Assembly (NCBI RefSeq): GCF_019977735.1
Contig: NZ_AP025018.1
Span: forward strand, 2,170,001 to 2,234,000
From: Calothrix sp. PCC 7716
GTDB lineage: Bacteria > Cyanobacteriota > Cyanobacteriia > Cyanobacteriales > Nostocaceae
Direction: 5' to 3'
Length of the DNA: 64,000 bases
Shown: piece after piece, positions 44,106 to 53,367 of the stretch
How the letters are laid out: every line of letters starts with the position of its first letter
Numbering within the stretch: position 1 is the first letter of the stretch
Position numbers and translations under genes: made by a program
Notes under the pieces: generated by a model
The model's database searches: none
Told to the model about the DNA's origin: nothing
What the model saw: only the letters and a program-made list of their open reading frames with translations

Positions 44106-47048
44106 ATGAGCAATAGCGGGATGTTAAGTGATAACCGCAGCATTGTCATTGAAAAGGATGCTGTCAGCAGCGCGATTATTTCTGGTAATGGCAACAAAGT
44201 TATTATCTACCAGTCCCAGTTAGAGCGAACTGTTGTAGAGGATACAACTACAACAGCAGGGGAAATTGGTTCTAATCCTTACAAAGGGTTACTGGCGTTT
44301 CAAGAGTCTGACTCTGACCGTTATTTTGGACGAGAAGAACAAATTGAGAAGTTATGGAATTTGTTTCGCGCGCTCCATGAAAATACTACTCAACCAGAAG
44401 CACCATTACGCTTACTACCAATTTTGGGACCATCTGGTTCTGGTAAATCTTCCCTAGCGCGCGCGGGTTTGATTCCAGAGTTAGCAGTACGTCCAATACC
44501 TGGTAAAAGTCAAGCGCGGGTGGCTGTGCTTGTTCCTGGAAGCCATCCTGTAGAAGCGTTAGCGACGGTTTTGGCGCGGATGGCGACGCTTGACCCAATT
44601 CCTGCTTTGAAAACTAAGGAATTTGAGGGGTTATTAAAAGAGGCTAGCGGTGGTAATTATGATGGGTTGCGGCGAATTGCAAATGTCCTCCCAGGTATTT
44701 CTGTGTCCCCACTGGTGGTATTGGTAGACCAATTTGAAGAAGTTTATTCTCTATGCAAAGATAAACAAGAAAGAATAATATTTATTGAAAATTTAATTCA
44801 TGCAGCAAGCGATAGCGCGGGTTATGTATCTGTAATTATTACCCTGCGGAGCGATTTTCTCTCTGAAACTCAAAGACACCCAGCCCTAAATCAGGTAATT
44901 GCAGCTAGAGGTGTAATTGTACCAGCGATGAGTGAAGATGAACTGCGACGGGCGATTACTAAACCAGCAGAAAATGCGGGACATCCTTTAGATGAAGCTG
45001 TGGTTACTCTTTTACTAAAAGATACAGAAGGAAGAGAGGGAGCGTTACCTCTGCTGCAATTTGCTTTGACCCGGATTTGGGAGGGATTAAAAAAAGGCGT
45101 TGAACCCTTGAAGACATTGGAAGATATTGGTGGTGTGGGGGGAGCATTAGCTCAAGAAGCGCAACGTATTTTTGATAGTCTCAATGATGAGGAGCAGACT
45201 ATAGCTCGACGGGTATTTTTGGGATTGGTGCAGTTGGGAGAAGGAGCGAGCGACACTCGTCGTCGTGCGGATGTTGATAATTTAGTTGGTTATAAAGAAC
45301 AGTCAGAATCTGTCAAAAGGGTAATTGACAAATTTGCTCACCCTGGAGTGCGATTAGTGACTGTTTCGTCTGAGTCAGGAATAGAGACTGCGGAAGTTAC
45401 CCATGAAGCATTGTTTGCTAATTGGGGGAAAATGAAAGAATGGCTAGATAGCAGCCGCAGTGATATTCGGTTCGGGCGCCGTTTGGAAGCAGCAGCGGTT
45501 GAATGGAGACAGAATAATAAGTCGAAAGGTTATTTATTGCGGGGGAAACAATTGCAGGATGCTCAAGTATTTCGCAAACAGCAAAATCTCAATTTAACGT
45601 TATCATATTTGGCTAATGACTTTATTCAGAAAAGTGTTAATTATAGACGGAATTATTACTTAAGGTTAATTGGGTTTGTTTTTATTCCTATAATTTTATT
45701 CACCATATCTGCCGAAAGACAGATGCGAATTAGCACATATTGGAGTAGATACAATACTGCAAAAGTACAAAAAGATAGTTCTTCCAAAATTTTGGCGCTC
45801 CAAGAACTGGTAAAACTCGGTGTAGACCTAAGTAATGTTAATCTCAGAAACGTTGACCTCACTGGGATAAACTTCAGTGGTGCAAGCCTTAATGGTACCA
45901 ATCTCATCGGTGCAAATCTCATCGGTGCGAACCTCAGCAATGCAGACCTTAGTCGTGCGAACCTTAGCAATGCGAACCTTCGTGGAGCTAAACTCAACAA
46001 AACCAATTTCACTGGTGCTACCATGAACGATACTAACCTATCAGCAGCCGATCTTAGCGATGCCCAGCTTAAAGCTGCTATTCTCAGCGATGTCAACTTA
46101 GAAAATGCTAATCTGAATAGAACCAACTTTAAAAATGCTCAAATACATAGCGCTAAACTCAACGATGAATACTTAGATAGTGCTTTGTTGTGCGATACTA
46201 CCATGTTTGATGGAAAGATATCTAACCGCGACTGTGTAGATATAAACACTATTACCTCTTCAGCTAATACTAATATTCAACCTCCAAGAAATTCTCAAGT
46301 TTGTATTCCTGGACACTATGGAAAAGAAGTTCCAAAATCTCTAGCGATTACTTTGGCAAAGGCTTTAGAGTTAGCACAGTGTAATAACCAGGGTTTATCT
46401 GGGGAAATTGGTCTTAAAGTTACTCTTGGTTACTACGACTTACAAGAAGCAAAAGAGCTAGTAGGTGTTGCTAAATCTGGTGTAAGCTATGCTCAGGCTA
46501 CTTTAAGGGACGCTCTGGCTTTAGAAAGAGCTGGCGTGGGTACAATATCTGATGTTTTGAAAAGTCAATTTAATCTAGCAGCAGCTAATCAAGCACTGAC
46601 TAATGCTATAACAAAGCAACAAATAGTGAAAATGCGCTTATCTTTTCAATTAGGTTTTCCAAAGCAAGTTAATTTGTTGGCAGTAGACCCTGTGCGAATA
46701 CTTGGTCTTTGGAATTTACCACTAGAAAAAACTATTGATCTTGCTCAAAAAAACAGAAATAAACAGCAACATCTGCACAACCAAATCAAGTTAGAAGTTC
46801 AAGAAATATATATTATCCTGGAATCTAGTGCTTTAACAAACATTCAAACCTCTAACACACTATTGGAGCGAGATAAAGAATCTTTGCGTCTGGCAAGGTT
46901 AAGATTCCAAGCTGGAGTAGGTACTCAAGCCGATGTTGTGCAAGCACAGGAACGACTAACAATATCTGAACGTAATCAAATTAAATCTATTATAAATTAT
47001 AACCGAGCTTTTGCTCAGTTGAAACGAGCAGTTTCTCCTGTTAACTAG
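44106..47048 (+). CDS. STAND NTPase - pentapeptide repeats - TolC-like helical domain
   Basis: A 980-aa fusion. Residues 12-36 hold a short motif (IISGNGNKVII) resembling RHIM-like amyloid motifs. The STAND NTPase starts at NPYKGLLAFQES (58), with Walker A LGPSGSGKSSLARAG (107-121) and Walker B VVLVDQFEEVY, and is nearly identical to that of the gene at 47454 up to about residue 460. A transmembrane helix follows near 516-535, then about 110 residues of pentapeptide repeats (A-N-L type), then 240 residues like cyanobacterial TolC/OEP proteins (ERAGVGTISDVLKSQFNLAA, ARLRFQAGVGTQADVVQAQ). The TolC part lacks the beta-barrel strands. I know of no such fusion. Role as sensor end is inferred. Confidence 0.85.
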   Translation: MSNSGMLSDNRSIVIEKDAVSSAIISGNGNKVIIYQSQLERTVVEDTTTTAGEIGSNPYKGLLAFQESDSDRYFGREEQIEKLWNLFRALHENTTQPEAPLRLLPILGPSGSGKSSLARAGLIPELAVRPIPGKSQARVAVLVPGSHPVEALATVLARMATLDPIPALKTKEFEGLLKEASGGNYDGLRRIANVLPGISVSPLVVLVDQFEEVYSLCKDKQERIIFIENLIHAASDSAGYVSVIITLRSDFLSETQRHPALNQVIAARGVIVPAMSEDELRRAITKPAENAGHPLDEAVVTLLLKDTEGREGALPLLQFALTRIWEGLKKGVEPLKTLEDIGGVGGALAQEAQRIFDSLNDEEQTIARRVFLGLVQLGEGASDTRRRADVDNLVGYKEQSESVKRVIDKFAHPGVRLVTVSSESGIETAEVTHEALFANWGKMKEWLDSSRSDIRFGRRLEAAAVEWRQNNKSKGYLLRGKQLQDAQVFRKQQNLNLTLSYLANDFIQKSVNYRRNYYLRLIGFVFIPIILFTISAERQMRISTYWSRYNTAKVQKDSSSKILALQELVKLGVDLSNVNLRNVDLTGINFSGASLNGTNLIGANLIGANLSNADLSRANLSNANLRGAKLNKTNFTGATMNDTNLSAADLSDAQLKAAILSDVNLENANLNRTNFKNAQIHSAKLNDEYLDSALLCDTTMFDGKISNRDCVDINTITSSANTNIQPPRNSQVCIPGHYGKEVPKSLAITLAKALELAQCNNQGLSGEIGLKVTLGYYDLQEAKELVGVAKSGVSYAQATLRDALALERAGVGTISDVLKSQFNLAAANQALTNAITKQQIVKMRLSFQLGFPKQVNLLAVDPVRILGLWNLPLEKTIDLAQKNRNKQQHLHNQIKLEVQEIYIILESSALTNIQTSNTLLERDKESLRLARLRFQAGVGTQADVVQAQERLTISERNQIKSIINYNRAFAQLKRAVSPVN

Positions 47049-47111
47049 ACGATATAAAAAGTATCCCGATTTACTATAAATTTATGTATACTAAGAACGG
47101 TTTAGAAATGT

Positions 47112-47205
47112 CATTCTGAGCGTAGCGTAATGCGGAGCATTTGCCGCAGGCTAGAATCTCTAAGATGCTTCACTGCACTGCGTTTCGTTCAGCATGACAA
47201 AGTTT
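47112..47205. repeat. Dispersed TCATTCTGAGCG...CAGCATGAC element
   Basis: Ends GTCATTCTGAGCGTAGCG and CGTTTCGTTCAGCATGAC are inverted; the middle has GCGGAGCATTTGCCGCAGG and AAGATGCTTCACTGCACTG. It lies between inverted AT-rich flanks (GTATAC...) in the gap between the STAND genes. Related copies: 1075, 14461, 22838, 58913. Confidence 0.7.
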
Positions 47206-47327
47206 ATATTTAACCCGTTTACAGTATACTTATACGTACTTGACAATTTCCACTATTTAACTAGATGTGGCTAATTATAGTGAATTTTTATATTAAAATT
47301 ATTTATACAATCTATATACAGAACAAA

Positions 47328-47359
47328 TTGCATAAGTTGTTTTGACTGGCGCCTATATG
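47328..47359 (+). promoter_or_regulatory. Shared promoter box before STAND gene 2
   Basis: ATTGCATAAGT, 15 bases, CTATAT, 94 bases before the ATG. A GGCGCC site abuts the CTATAT half, as in the proximal DUF1822 box. Confidence 0.6.
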
Positions 47360-47453
47360 TAAATAATTACTCTTGTGTCTGAAGTTACAAAGCTTCAGCT
47401 TCACTTGACTAAAATTATTTGACTGCGCGAAAATTAGGTATGAGGAAAAGTTT

Positions 47454-50400
47454 ATGAGCGATAGTGGGGTGCTAAGTGATAACCGCAGCATTGTCATTGA
47501 AAAGGATGCTGTTAGCAGCGCGATTATTTCTGGTAATGGCAATAAGGTTATTATCTACCAATCCCAGTTAGAGCGAACTGTTGTAGAGGATAAAACTACA
47601 ATAACAGGGGAAATTGGTTCTAATCCTTACAAAGGGTTACTGGCGTTTCAAGAATCAGACTCTGACCGCTATTTTGGACGAGAAGAACAAATTGAGAAGT
47701 TGTGGAATTTGTTTCGCGCGCTCCATGAAAATACTACTCAACCAGAAGCACCATTACGCTTACTTCCAATTTTGGGACCATCTGGTTCTGGTAAATCTTC
47801 CCTAGCGCGCGCGGGTTTGATTCCAGAGTTAGCAGTGCGTCCAATACCTGGTAAAAGTCAAGCGCGGGTGGCTGTGCTTGTTCCTGGAAGCCATCCTGTA
47901 GAAGCGTTAGCGACGGTTTTGGCACGGATGGCGACGCTTGACCCAATTCCTGCGTTGAAAACTAAGGAATTTGAGAGGTTATTAAAAGAAGCTAGCGGGA
48001 ATAGTTATGATGGGTTGCGGCGAATTGCGAATGTTCTCCCAAGTATTTCTGTATCGCCACTGGTGGTATTAGTAGACCAATTTGAAGAAGTTTATTCTCT
48101 GTGCAAAGATAAAGAAGAACGACAAATATTTATTGATAACTTAATTCATGCTGCGAGCGATAGCGCGGGTTATGTATCTGTAATTATTACCCTGCGAAGC
48201 GATTTTCTCTCTGAAACTCAAAGACACCCGGCTTTAAATCAAATAATTGCATCTCCAAATCATGTAATTGTCCCCGCGATGAGCGAGAAAGAACTGCGAC
48301 GAGCGATTACTAAACCAGCAGAAAACGCGGGACATGCTTTAGATGATGCTGTAGTCACGCTTTTACTTAAAGACACATACGGAAGAGAGGGAGCGTTACC
48401 CTTGCTGCAATTTGCTTTGACCCGGATTTGGGAGGGATTAAAAAAAGGCGTTGAACCCGTGAAGACACTGGAAGATATTGGCGGGGTGGGGGGAGCGTTA
48501 GCTCAAGAAGCGCAGCGTATTTTTGATAATCTCAACGAAGAGGAGCAAAAAATAGCTCGACGGGTATTTTTGGGATTGGTGCAGCTAGGAGAAGGAGCAA
48601 GCGATACTCGTCGTCGGGCGAATGTTGATAGTTTGGTTAGTTATAAAGAACAGCCAGAATCTGTCAAAAGGGTGATTGACAGATTTGCGAATCCTGGGGT
48701 GAGGTTGGTTACTGTTTCGTCCGAGCAAGGAGTAGAAACTGCGGAAGTTACCCATGAAGCGTTGTTTGCTAACTGGGGGAAAATGAAAGAATGGCTAGAT
48801 AGCAGCCGCAGCGATATTCGCTTTGGGCGCCGATTGGAAGAAGCAGCGCGGGTTTGGGAGGAGAATGGGCGCCAGTCCGGAAGTCTTTGGCGCCCTCCTG
48901 ATTTGGATTTGTTGAGGAAATATGAGTTGCGCGCTCGTGATAATATGGCGCCGTTGCTCTTGGAGTTTTTTAATGCTTCTAAACAAGCAGAGAATAAAAA
49001 AAAGCGCTTGTTGAGGTTTGGAGTTATTGGATTGGTATCAGGTTTTGCAATTACAACAATAACAACTCTTGTTGCAGCTTACCAGTGGCAAAGTGCAGAA
49101 CGAGGGCGAGTAGAACAAGCCGCTATAGCAGCAAAAAATATGTTATCAGAATATCCCTTACAAGGGATGGTGAGAGCGATTAGTGCAGTAGGACAAAGCC
49201 GTGAACCTTGGCTCAATTTTCCTAATCAATCACTTCCCCAATCGGTAAAAGAATCAGTAAAAGATAGTTTGTTTAGTGCGGTTGAGATTAGCCGAGAAAA
49301 AAATCTCCTCAAGGGTCATCAAGGTGAAGTATTTTCTGTAGCAATAAGCAGGGATGGTAAAACAATTGTAAGTGGGGGTCGTGATGGGACTGTGAGGATG
49401 TGGAACCCTAAAGGTGAGCAGATTGGTCAGCCTTTTAAAGGTCATCAAGGCGTAGTAAGCTCTGTAGCAATAAGCAGGGATGGTCAGACAATTGTCAGTG
49501 GGGGACAAGATGGGACTGTGAGGATGTGGAACCCTAAAGGTGAGCAGATTGGTCAGCCTTTTAAAGGTCATCAAGTTGTAGTAAGTTCTGTAGCAATAAG
49601 CAGGGATGGTCAGACAATTGTCAGTGGGGGATTAGATGGGACTGTGAGGATGTGGAACCCTAAAGGTGAGCAGATTGGTCAGCCTTTTAAAGGTCATCAA
49701 GGTGAAGTAAGGTTTATAACAATAAGCACTAATGGTCAGACAATTGTCAGTGGGGGACAAGATGGGACTTTGAGGATGTGGAACCGTGAAGGTCGGCTGA
49801 TTGGTCAACCTTTTAAAGATTATCAAGGTAGGGTGCTGTCCGTAGCAATAAGTACGGATGGAAAGACAATTGTTAGTGGGGGACAAGATGGGACTGTGAG
49901 GATGTGGAACCGTGAAGGTAGTCCGATTGGTCAGCCTTTTATGTGGAACCGTGAAGGTAGTCCGATTGGTCAGCCTTTTGAAGTTCATCAAGGCATGGTA
50001 ACGTCTGTAGCAATAAGCACGGATGGAAAGACAATTGTTAGTGGGGGACAAGATGGGACTGTGAGAATGTGGAACCGTGAAGGTAGGCAGATTGGTCAGC
50101 CTTTTAAAGGTCATCAAGGTTTTGTATATTCTGTAGCAATAGGCATGGATGGTCAGACAATTGTCAGTGGGGGACAAGATGGGACTGTGAGGATGTGGAA
50201 CCCTCAAGGTCAGCAGATTGGTCAGCCTTTTAAAGGTCATCAAGGTGAAGTATCTTCTGTAGCAATAAGCATGGATGGAAAGACAATCGTCAGTGGGGGT
50301 GATGATGGTATCAGGATGTGGAAGCGTGAAGGTCGGCAGATTGGTCAGCCTTTTAAAGGTCATCAAGGTAGGGTGCTGTCCGTAGCAATAAGTACGGATG

Positions 50401-50963
50401 GTCAGACAATTGTCAGTGGCGGACGTGATGGGATTGTGAGGATGTCAAATCCTCAAGGTCGGCAAATTGGTCAGCCTTTTAAAGGTCATCAAGGTTTTGT
50501 ATATTCTGTAGCAATAAGTACGGATGGAAAGACAATTGTTAGTGGGGGTGATGATGGGACTGTGAGAATGTGGAAGCGTGAAGGTGGGCAGATTGGTCAG
50601 CCTTTTAAAGGTCATCAAGCATTCGTAAATTCTGTAGCAATAAGCACTGATGTTCAAACAATTGTCAGTGGGGGATTCGATGGGACTGTGAGGATGTGGA
50701 ACCGTGAAGGTGGGCAGATTGGTCAGCCTTTTAAAGGTCATCAAGGTGAAGTATCTTCTGTAGCAATAAGCACTAATGGTCAGACAATTTTCAGTGTGGG
50801 TGGTGATGGTATCAGGATGTGGGATATTAAATTAGATAGTTGGTTGAAAGTAGCCTGTGAGCGCTTACGCTACCATCCTGTATTACGGACTCCTGAAAGT
50901 AACGACGAGAAAGAAGCGAAGAAAACTTGCGAGCCGTATCTGCGCTTAGTACAGAAGAATTAA
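47454..50963 (+). CDS. STAND NTPase with 12 WD40 repeats
   Basis: An 1169-aa paralogue of the neighbouring STAND protein, sharing leader, RHIM-like N-terminal motif (SSAIISGNGNKVIIYQ) and the NTPase with Walker A GPSGSGKSS and Walker B VVLVDQFEEVY. After SDIRFGRRLEE the proteins part ways. Here come a transmembrane helix near 520-540 (FGVIGLVSGFAITTITTLVA) and about 12 WD40 units of 42 aa built on GHQGxVxSVAISTDGKTIVS. Units 8 and 12 lack one or two residues, and unit 5 contains a 13-residue duplication. The C-terminal cap is LDSWLKVACERLRYHP. A sensor with no effector domain of its own; the CHAT gene starts 56 bases after its stop. Confidence 0.9.
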   Translation: MSDSGVLSDNRSIVIEKDAVSSAIISGNGNKVIIYQSQLERTVVEDKTTITGEIGSNPYKGLLAFQESDSDRYFGREEQIEKLWNLFRALHENTTQPEAPLRLLPILGPSGSGKSSLARAGLIPELAVRPIPGKSQARVAVLVPGSHPVEALATVLARMATLDPIPALKTKEFERLLKEASGNSYDGLRRIANVLPSISVSPLVVLVDQFEEVYSLCKDKEERQIFIDNLIHAASDSAGYVSVIITLRSDFLSETQRHPALNQIIASPNHVIVPAMSEKELRRAITKPAENAGHALDDAVVTLLLKDTYGREGALPLLQFALTRIWEGLKKGVEPVKTLEDIGGVGGALAQEAQRIFDNLNEEEQKIARRVFLGLVQLGEGASDTRRRANVDSLVSYKEQPESVKRVIDRFANPGVRLVTVSSEQGVETAEVTHEALFANWGKMKEWLDSSRSDIRFGRRLEEAARVWEENGRQSGSLWRPPDLDLLRKYELRARDNMAPLLLEFFNASKQAENKKKRLLRFGVIGLVSGFAITTITTLVAAYQWQSAERGRVEQAAIAAKNMLSEYPLQGMVRAISAVGQSREPWLNFPNQSLPQSVKESVKDSLFSAVEISREKNLLKGHQGEVFSVAISRDGKTIVSGGRDGTVRMWNPKGEQIGQPFKGHQGVVSSVAISRDGQTIVSGGQDGTVRMWNPKGEQIGQPFKGHQVVVSSVAISRDGQTIVSGGLDGTVRMWNPKGEQIGQPFKGHQGEVRFITISTNGQTIVSGGQDGTLRMWNREGRLIGQPFKDYQGRVLSVAISTDGKTIVSGGQDGTVRMWNREGSPIGQPFMWNREGSPIGQPFEVHQGMVTSVAISTDGKTIVSGGQDGTVRMWNREGRQIGQPFKGHQGFVYSVAIGMDGQTIVSGGQDGTVRMWNPQGQQIGQPFKGHQGEVSSVAISMDGKTIVSGGDDGIRMWKREGRQIGQPFKGHQGRVLSVAISTDGQTIVSGGRDGIVRMSNPQGRQIGQPFKGHQGFVYSVAISTDGKTIVSGGDDGTVRMWKREGGQIGQPFKGHQAFVNSVAISTDVQTIVSGGFDGTVRMWNREGGQIGQPFKGHQGEVSSVAISTNGQTIFSVGGDGIRMWDIKLDSWLKVACERLRYHPVLRTPESNDEKEAKKTCEPYLRLVQKN
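49902..49979 (+). repeat. Exact 39-bp tandem duplication inside a WD40 blade
   Basis: Thirty-nine bases beginning ATGTGGAACCGTGAAGG occur twice in a row without a single change, adding 13 residues (MWNREGSPIGQPF) to one blade while keeping the frame. The identity suggests a very recent event or an assembly artefact. Confidence 0.9.
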
Positions 50964-51019
50964 TTTACAAGTCGCGCTGTTACCTTGTGTTAGTGATTAC
51001 TGTATATATAAAGGAATTT

Positions 51020-52027
51020 ATGAAAAAAATCTTAATTTTAGCTGCCAATCCCAAAGATACTAGTAACCTGCGCCTGGGTGAAGAGGTGCGGGAAATAAAC
51101 AATACGCTCCAATTATCTCCTAATAGAGATTTATTTCAAATAATAACAGAATCGGCGGTGCGGGTGGATGATTTAACTCGTTCCCTATTTGAGCATCAAC
51201 CAACAATTGTTCACTTTTGCGGACACGGTTCGGGTGCTGATGGGTTAATATTTGAGTCTGATTATGGACACACGCAATTGGTAAGTACGCAAGCTTTAGC
51301 AAGGCTATTTGATTTAGTTCAGCAACAGGTAGAGTGTGTTTTGCTAAATGCTTGTTATAGCTCTGAACAAGCTGAAGCAATTCATCAGCATATTGATTGC
51401 GTTGTGGGGATGGACAAGGCGATTGGGGATAAGGCGGCGATTAAGTTTAGTGTGGGATTTTATACTGCATTGGCGGCGCCGAGTGATTATGATGTTTGTT
51501 ATAAGATGGGTTGTGCTTCTATTGATTTACAAGGAATTCCAGAGTATTCAACCCCTAAAATTAAATTTAGACCGCGCAGGCAAGCACAGTTAATAAAGCC
51601 TGTAAAATCTCCCAAGAAAGATTCTGTTAAGAATAATATCAGCGAACAAAATCGCTCGGTTTCTATTGGAGGTAATGTTACTGGTGGTGCAGTTCAAACT
51701 GGGGACAAAAACACTGCTATGATAAATTTTCAGCAAGGTAGTTTATCGGCGCCTGAGAGCGTGAATATACGGGTAGAAATTAGCGCTGTATATAATATAA
51801 TAGCTCAGTTAGAAACACCTGACCGTCGTAAAATTAATAATGCTTTTGAAGATGTGGAAGAAGAGCTAAGTAAGACACAGCCAGATAAAGAGGAATTGGG
51901 AATGTCGTTGAAGCGCGCTTTGGATTATGCTAAAAAAGCTGAGGGGTTTGCAGAAGTGGTTGCTCTACTTCAGCCCCATTTAAATAAAATTTCTGCTTGG
52001 TTAGAAGGAAAGAATTTTGGATTTTAA
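51020..52027 (+). CDS. CHAT peptidase with RHIM-like motif and helical tail
   Basis: A 335-aa CHAT-type caspase-like protein. Residues 1-175 are the protease, with His69 (HFCGHG) and Cys112 (LNACYS), alike to the CHAT part of the protein at 29751. After a basic linker, residues 211-240 read RSVSIGGNVTGGAVQTGDKN and on, containing VQTGDKNTAMI, which resembles RHIM cores (V-Q-x-G-x-x-N). The last 90 residues are helical. The chosen ATG follows AAGGA; an upstream in-frame start lies inside the STAND gene. Position right behind the STAND gene and the similar motif suggest it is the effector for one or both STAND proteins. Confidence 0.85.
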   Translation: MKKILILAANPKDTSNLRLGEEVREINNTLQLSPNRDLFQIITESAVRVDDLTRSLFEHQPTIVHFCGHGSGADGLIFESDYGHTQLVSTQALARLFDLVQQQVECVLLNACYSSEQAEAIHQHIDCVVGMDKAIGDKAAIKFSVGFYTALAAPSDYDVCYKMGCASIDLQGIPEYSTPKIKFRPRRQAQLIKPVKSPKKDSVKNNISEQNRSVSIGGNVTGGAVQTGDKNTAMINFQQGSLSAPESVNIRVEISAVYNIIAQLETPDRRKINNAFEDVEEELSKTQPDKEELGMSLKRALDYAKKAEGFAEVVALLQPHLNKISAWLEGKNFGF

Positions 52028-52081
52028 AATGGCGCCATACTCATTTAGTACGACACCACATAAATTAAAGAAAGGAAAATA

Positions 52082-53227
52082 CTACTCAATGGGAGCTTGA
52101 GCTAGTCCAATACCAACATCTGTTGAGGGTAAGTCTAAACCTAGAGCGTTTTGAATTAGCGCTGCCCAAAGTTCTCTTCCTCTAAATCCGGTTGTTTCGG
52201 CGTACAATGCTGCAATACCCGCTACATGGGGTGTTGCCATACTCGTTCCATTAAAACGGTCGTACTGTGTAGGCATGGGAACACTAGAATAAACGTTTAC
52301 ACCAGGAGCAGCAATATCAACTTCTCCACCCTCATTTTCTGTTCCACCACAGGAGAAATCTGCTACTTGCAAACTAGGGTCTAAAGCAGCAACCGCCATA
52401 ATTGAGGGACAGTTTGCTGGACTTGCAACAGGTTTAATCACCCCACTTTCACGTGTACTCTCATTTCCGGCAGCTGCAACTATTAAAGTACCTCTATCAA
52501 GTATCCTCCTAGCTAGAGTCTCATAAAAATCAGAGTAGCTTTCGCCCGGTTCAGTCGCAGAACCAAGGGACATAGAAATGATATGGCAATCATTATCAAC
52601 CGCCCATTGCATTCCTGCGAGTACCCACTCGGTATTGCCAAAACCGCTATTTCCCAGTACTTTTCCTACGTAGATTTCTGCTTCATGGGCAACTCCATAA
52701 CGAGGTGCAGCTTTTGGTTTGAATGCACCGCAAGCTGTACCTGCACAATGGGTACCGTGTCCTGCCACATCTTGTACATCCTCATCAGGAACAAAAGACT
52801 TAGTAACAATTGTCCGCCCTTCAAAATCAGGATGTTGCAGGTCTAAACCTGTATCTAAAATTGCAACCTTAATTCCCGCACCAGTCGCAAGAGAATCAAT
52901 TACACCCGTTGCTTTTAAACCCCAAGTATGCTCCTCTTCATCAAGCGCTGGAGATTCAGGGGCATCTTGTAAATTAACAATAGGATAAAAGAATCGTTCT
53001 GGCTCAATTGCTAAAATTGGGCTATCTGTAAGGCTTCTAGTGTTTACACTTAACTCATCTGGTGTAGCATCAACAACAGCAACACCAAGATTTTCAAAAC
53101 AAACAATACTATCTGTACTTCTAGTAGTGACAGTTTGGCTTAACAATTGTACGCCTTCAGCTACTGCATCTTGGCGGAACAGAACTATACTTCTACCAGT
53201 AAAACGAGGTCTATTAGCAATACTCAT
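52082..53227 (-). CDS. Subtilisin-like serine protease (S8), 381 aa
   Basis: A subtilase similar along its whole length to the one at 38244-39416. The triad is Asp in VAILDTGLD, His in AGHGTHCAG and Ser in NGTSMATPHVAG. The N-terminal 110 residues (GRSIVLFRQDAVAEG) form the same propeptide-like part. No signal peptide. The start follows AAGGAAAG. It has the shared promoter box but no peptidoglycan-binding genes next to it. It converges on the CHAT gene with 54 bases between stops, and lacks GGCGCC sites like its relative. Confidence 0.92.
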   Translation of the reverse strand: MSIANRPRFTGRSIVLFRQDAVAEGVQLLSQTVTTRSTDSIVCFENLGVAVVDATPDELSVNTRSLTDSPILAIEPERFFYPIVNLQDAPESPALDEEEHTWGLKATGVIDSLATGAGIKVAILDTGLDLQHPDFEGRTIVTKSFVPDEDVQDVAGHGTHCAGTACGAFKPKAAPRYGVAHEAEIYVGKVLGNSGFGNTEWVLAGMQWAVDNDCHIISMSLGSATEPGESYSDFYETLARRILDRGTLIVAAAGNESTRESGVIKPVASPANCPSIMAVAALDPSLQVADFSCGGTENEGGEVDIAAPGVNVYSSVPMPTQYDRFNGTSMATPHVAGIAALYAETTGFRGRELWAALIQNALGLDLPSTDVGIGLAQAPIE

Positions 53228-53316
53228 TTTTTTACTTTCCTTATAATTAACTAAAATCAGAACAACAAAATACCCACTACACTATAAATGCATTATTGTG
53301 TTCGCGTTCTGAGTTT

Positions 53317-53347
53317 ATATAGATGACCAATTTTTTACATATGCAGT
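53317..53347 (-). promoter_or_regulatory. Shared promoter box before the minus-strand subtilase
   Basis: ACTGCATATGT, 14 bases, CTATAT (continuing AAACTCAG), 89 bases before the ATG. Matches the other subtilase box in having the one-base-shorter spacing. Confidence 0.55.
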
Positions 53348-53367
53348 TTTTATTTTTGGAATTGGTG

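Noticed and set aside
45656-46126. Antisense 156-aa frame rich in LRFAPL repeats
   Set aside because: Mirror of the pentapeptide-repeat coding sequence on the plus strand.
49254-50744. Antisense frames with MTFKRLTNLPTFTVPHPHSP repeats
   Set aside because: Same effect from the second WD40 array; no independent evidence for genes.
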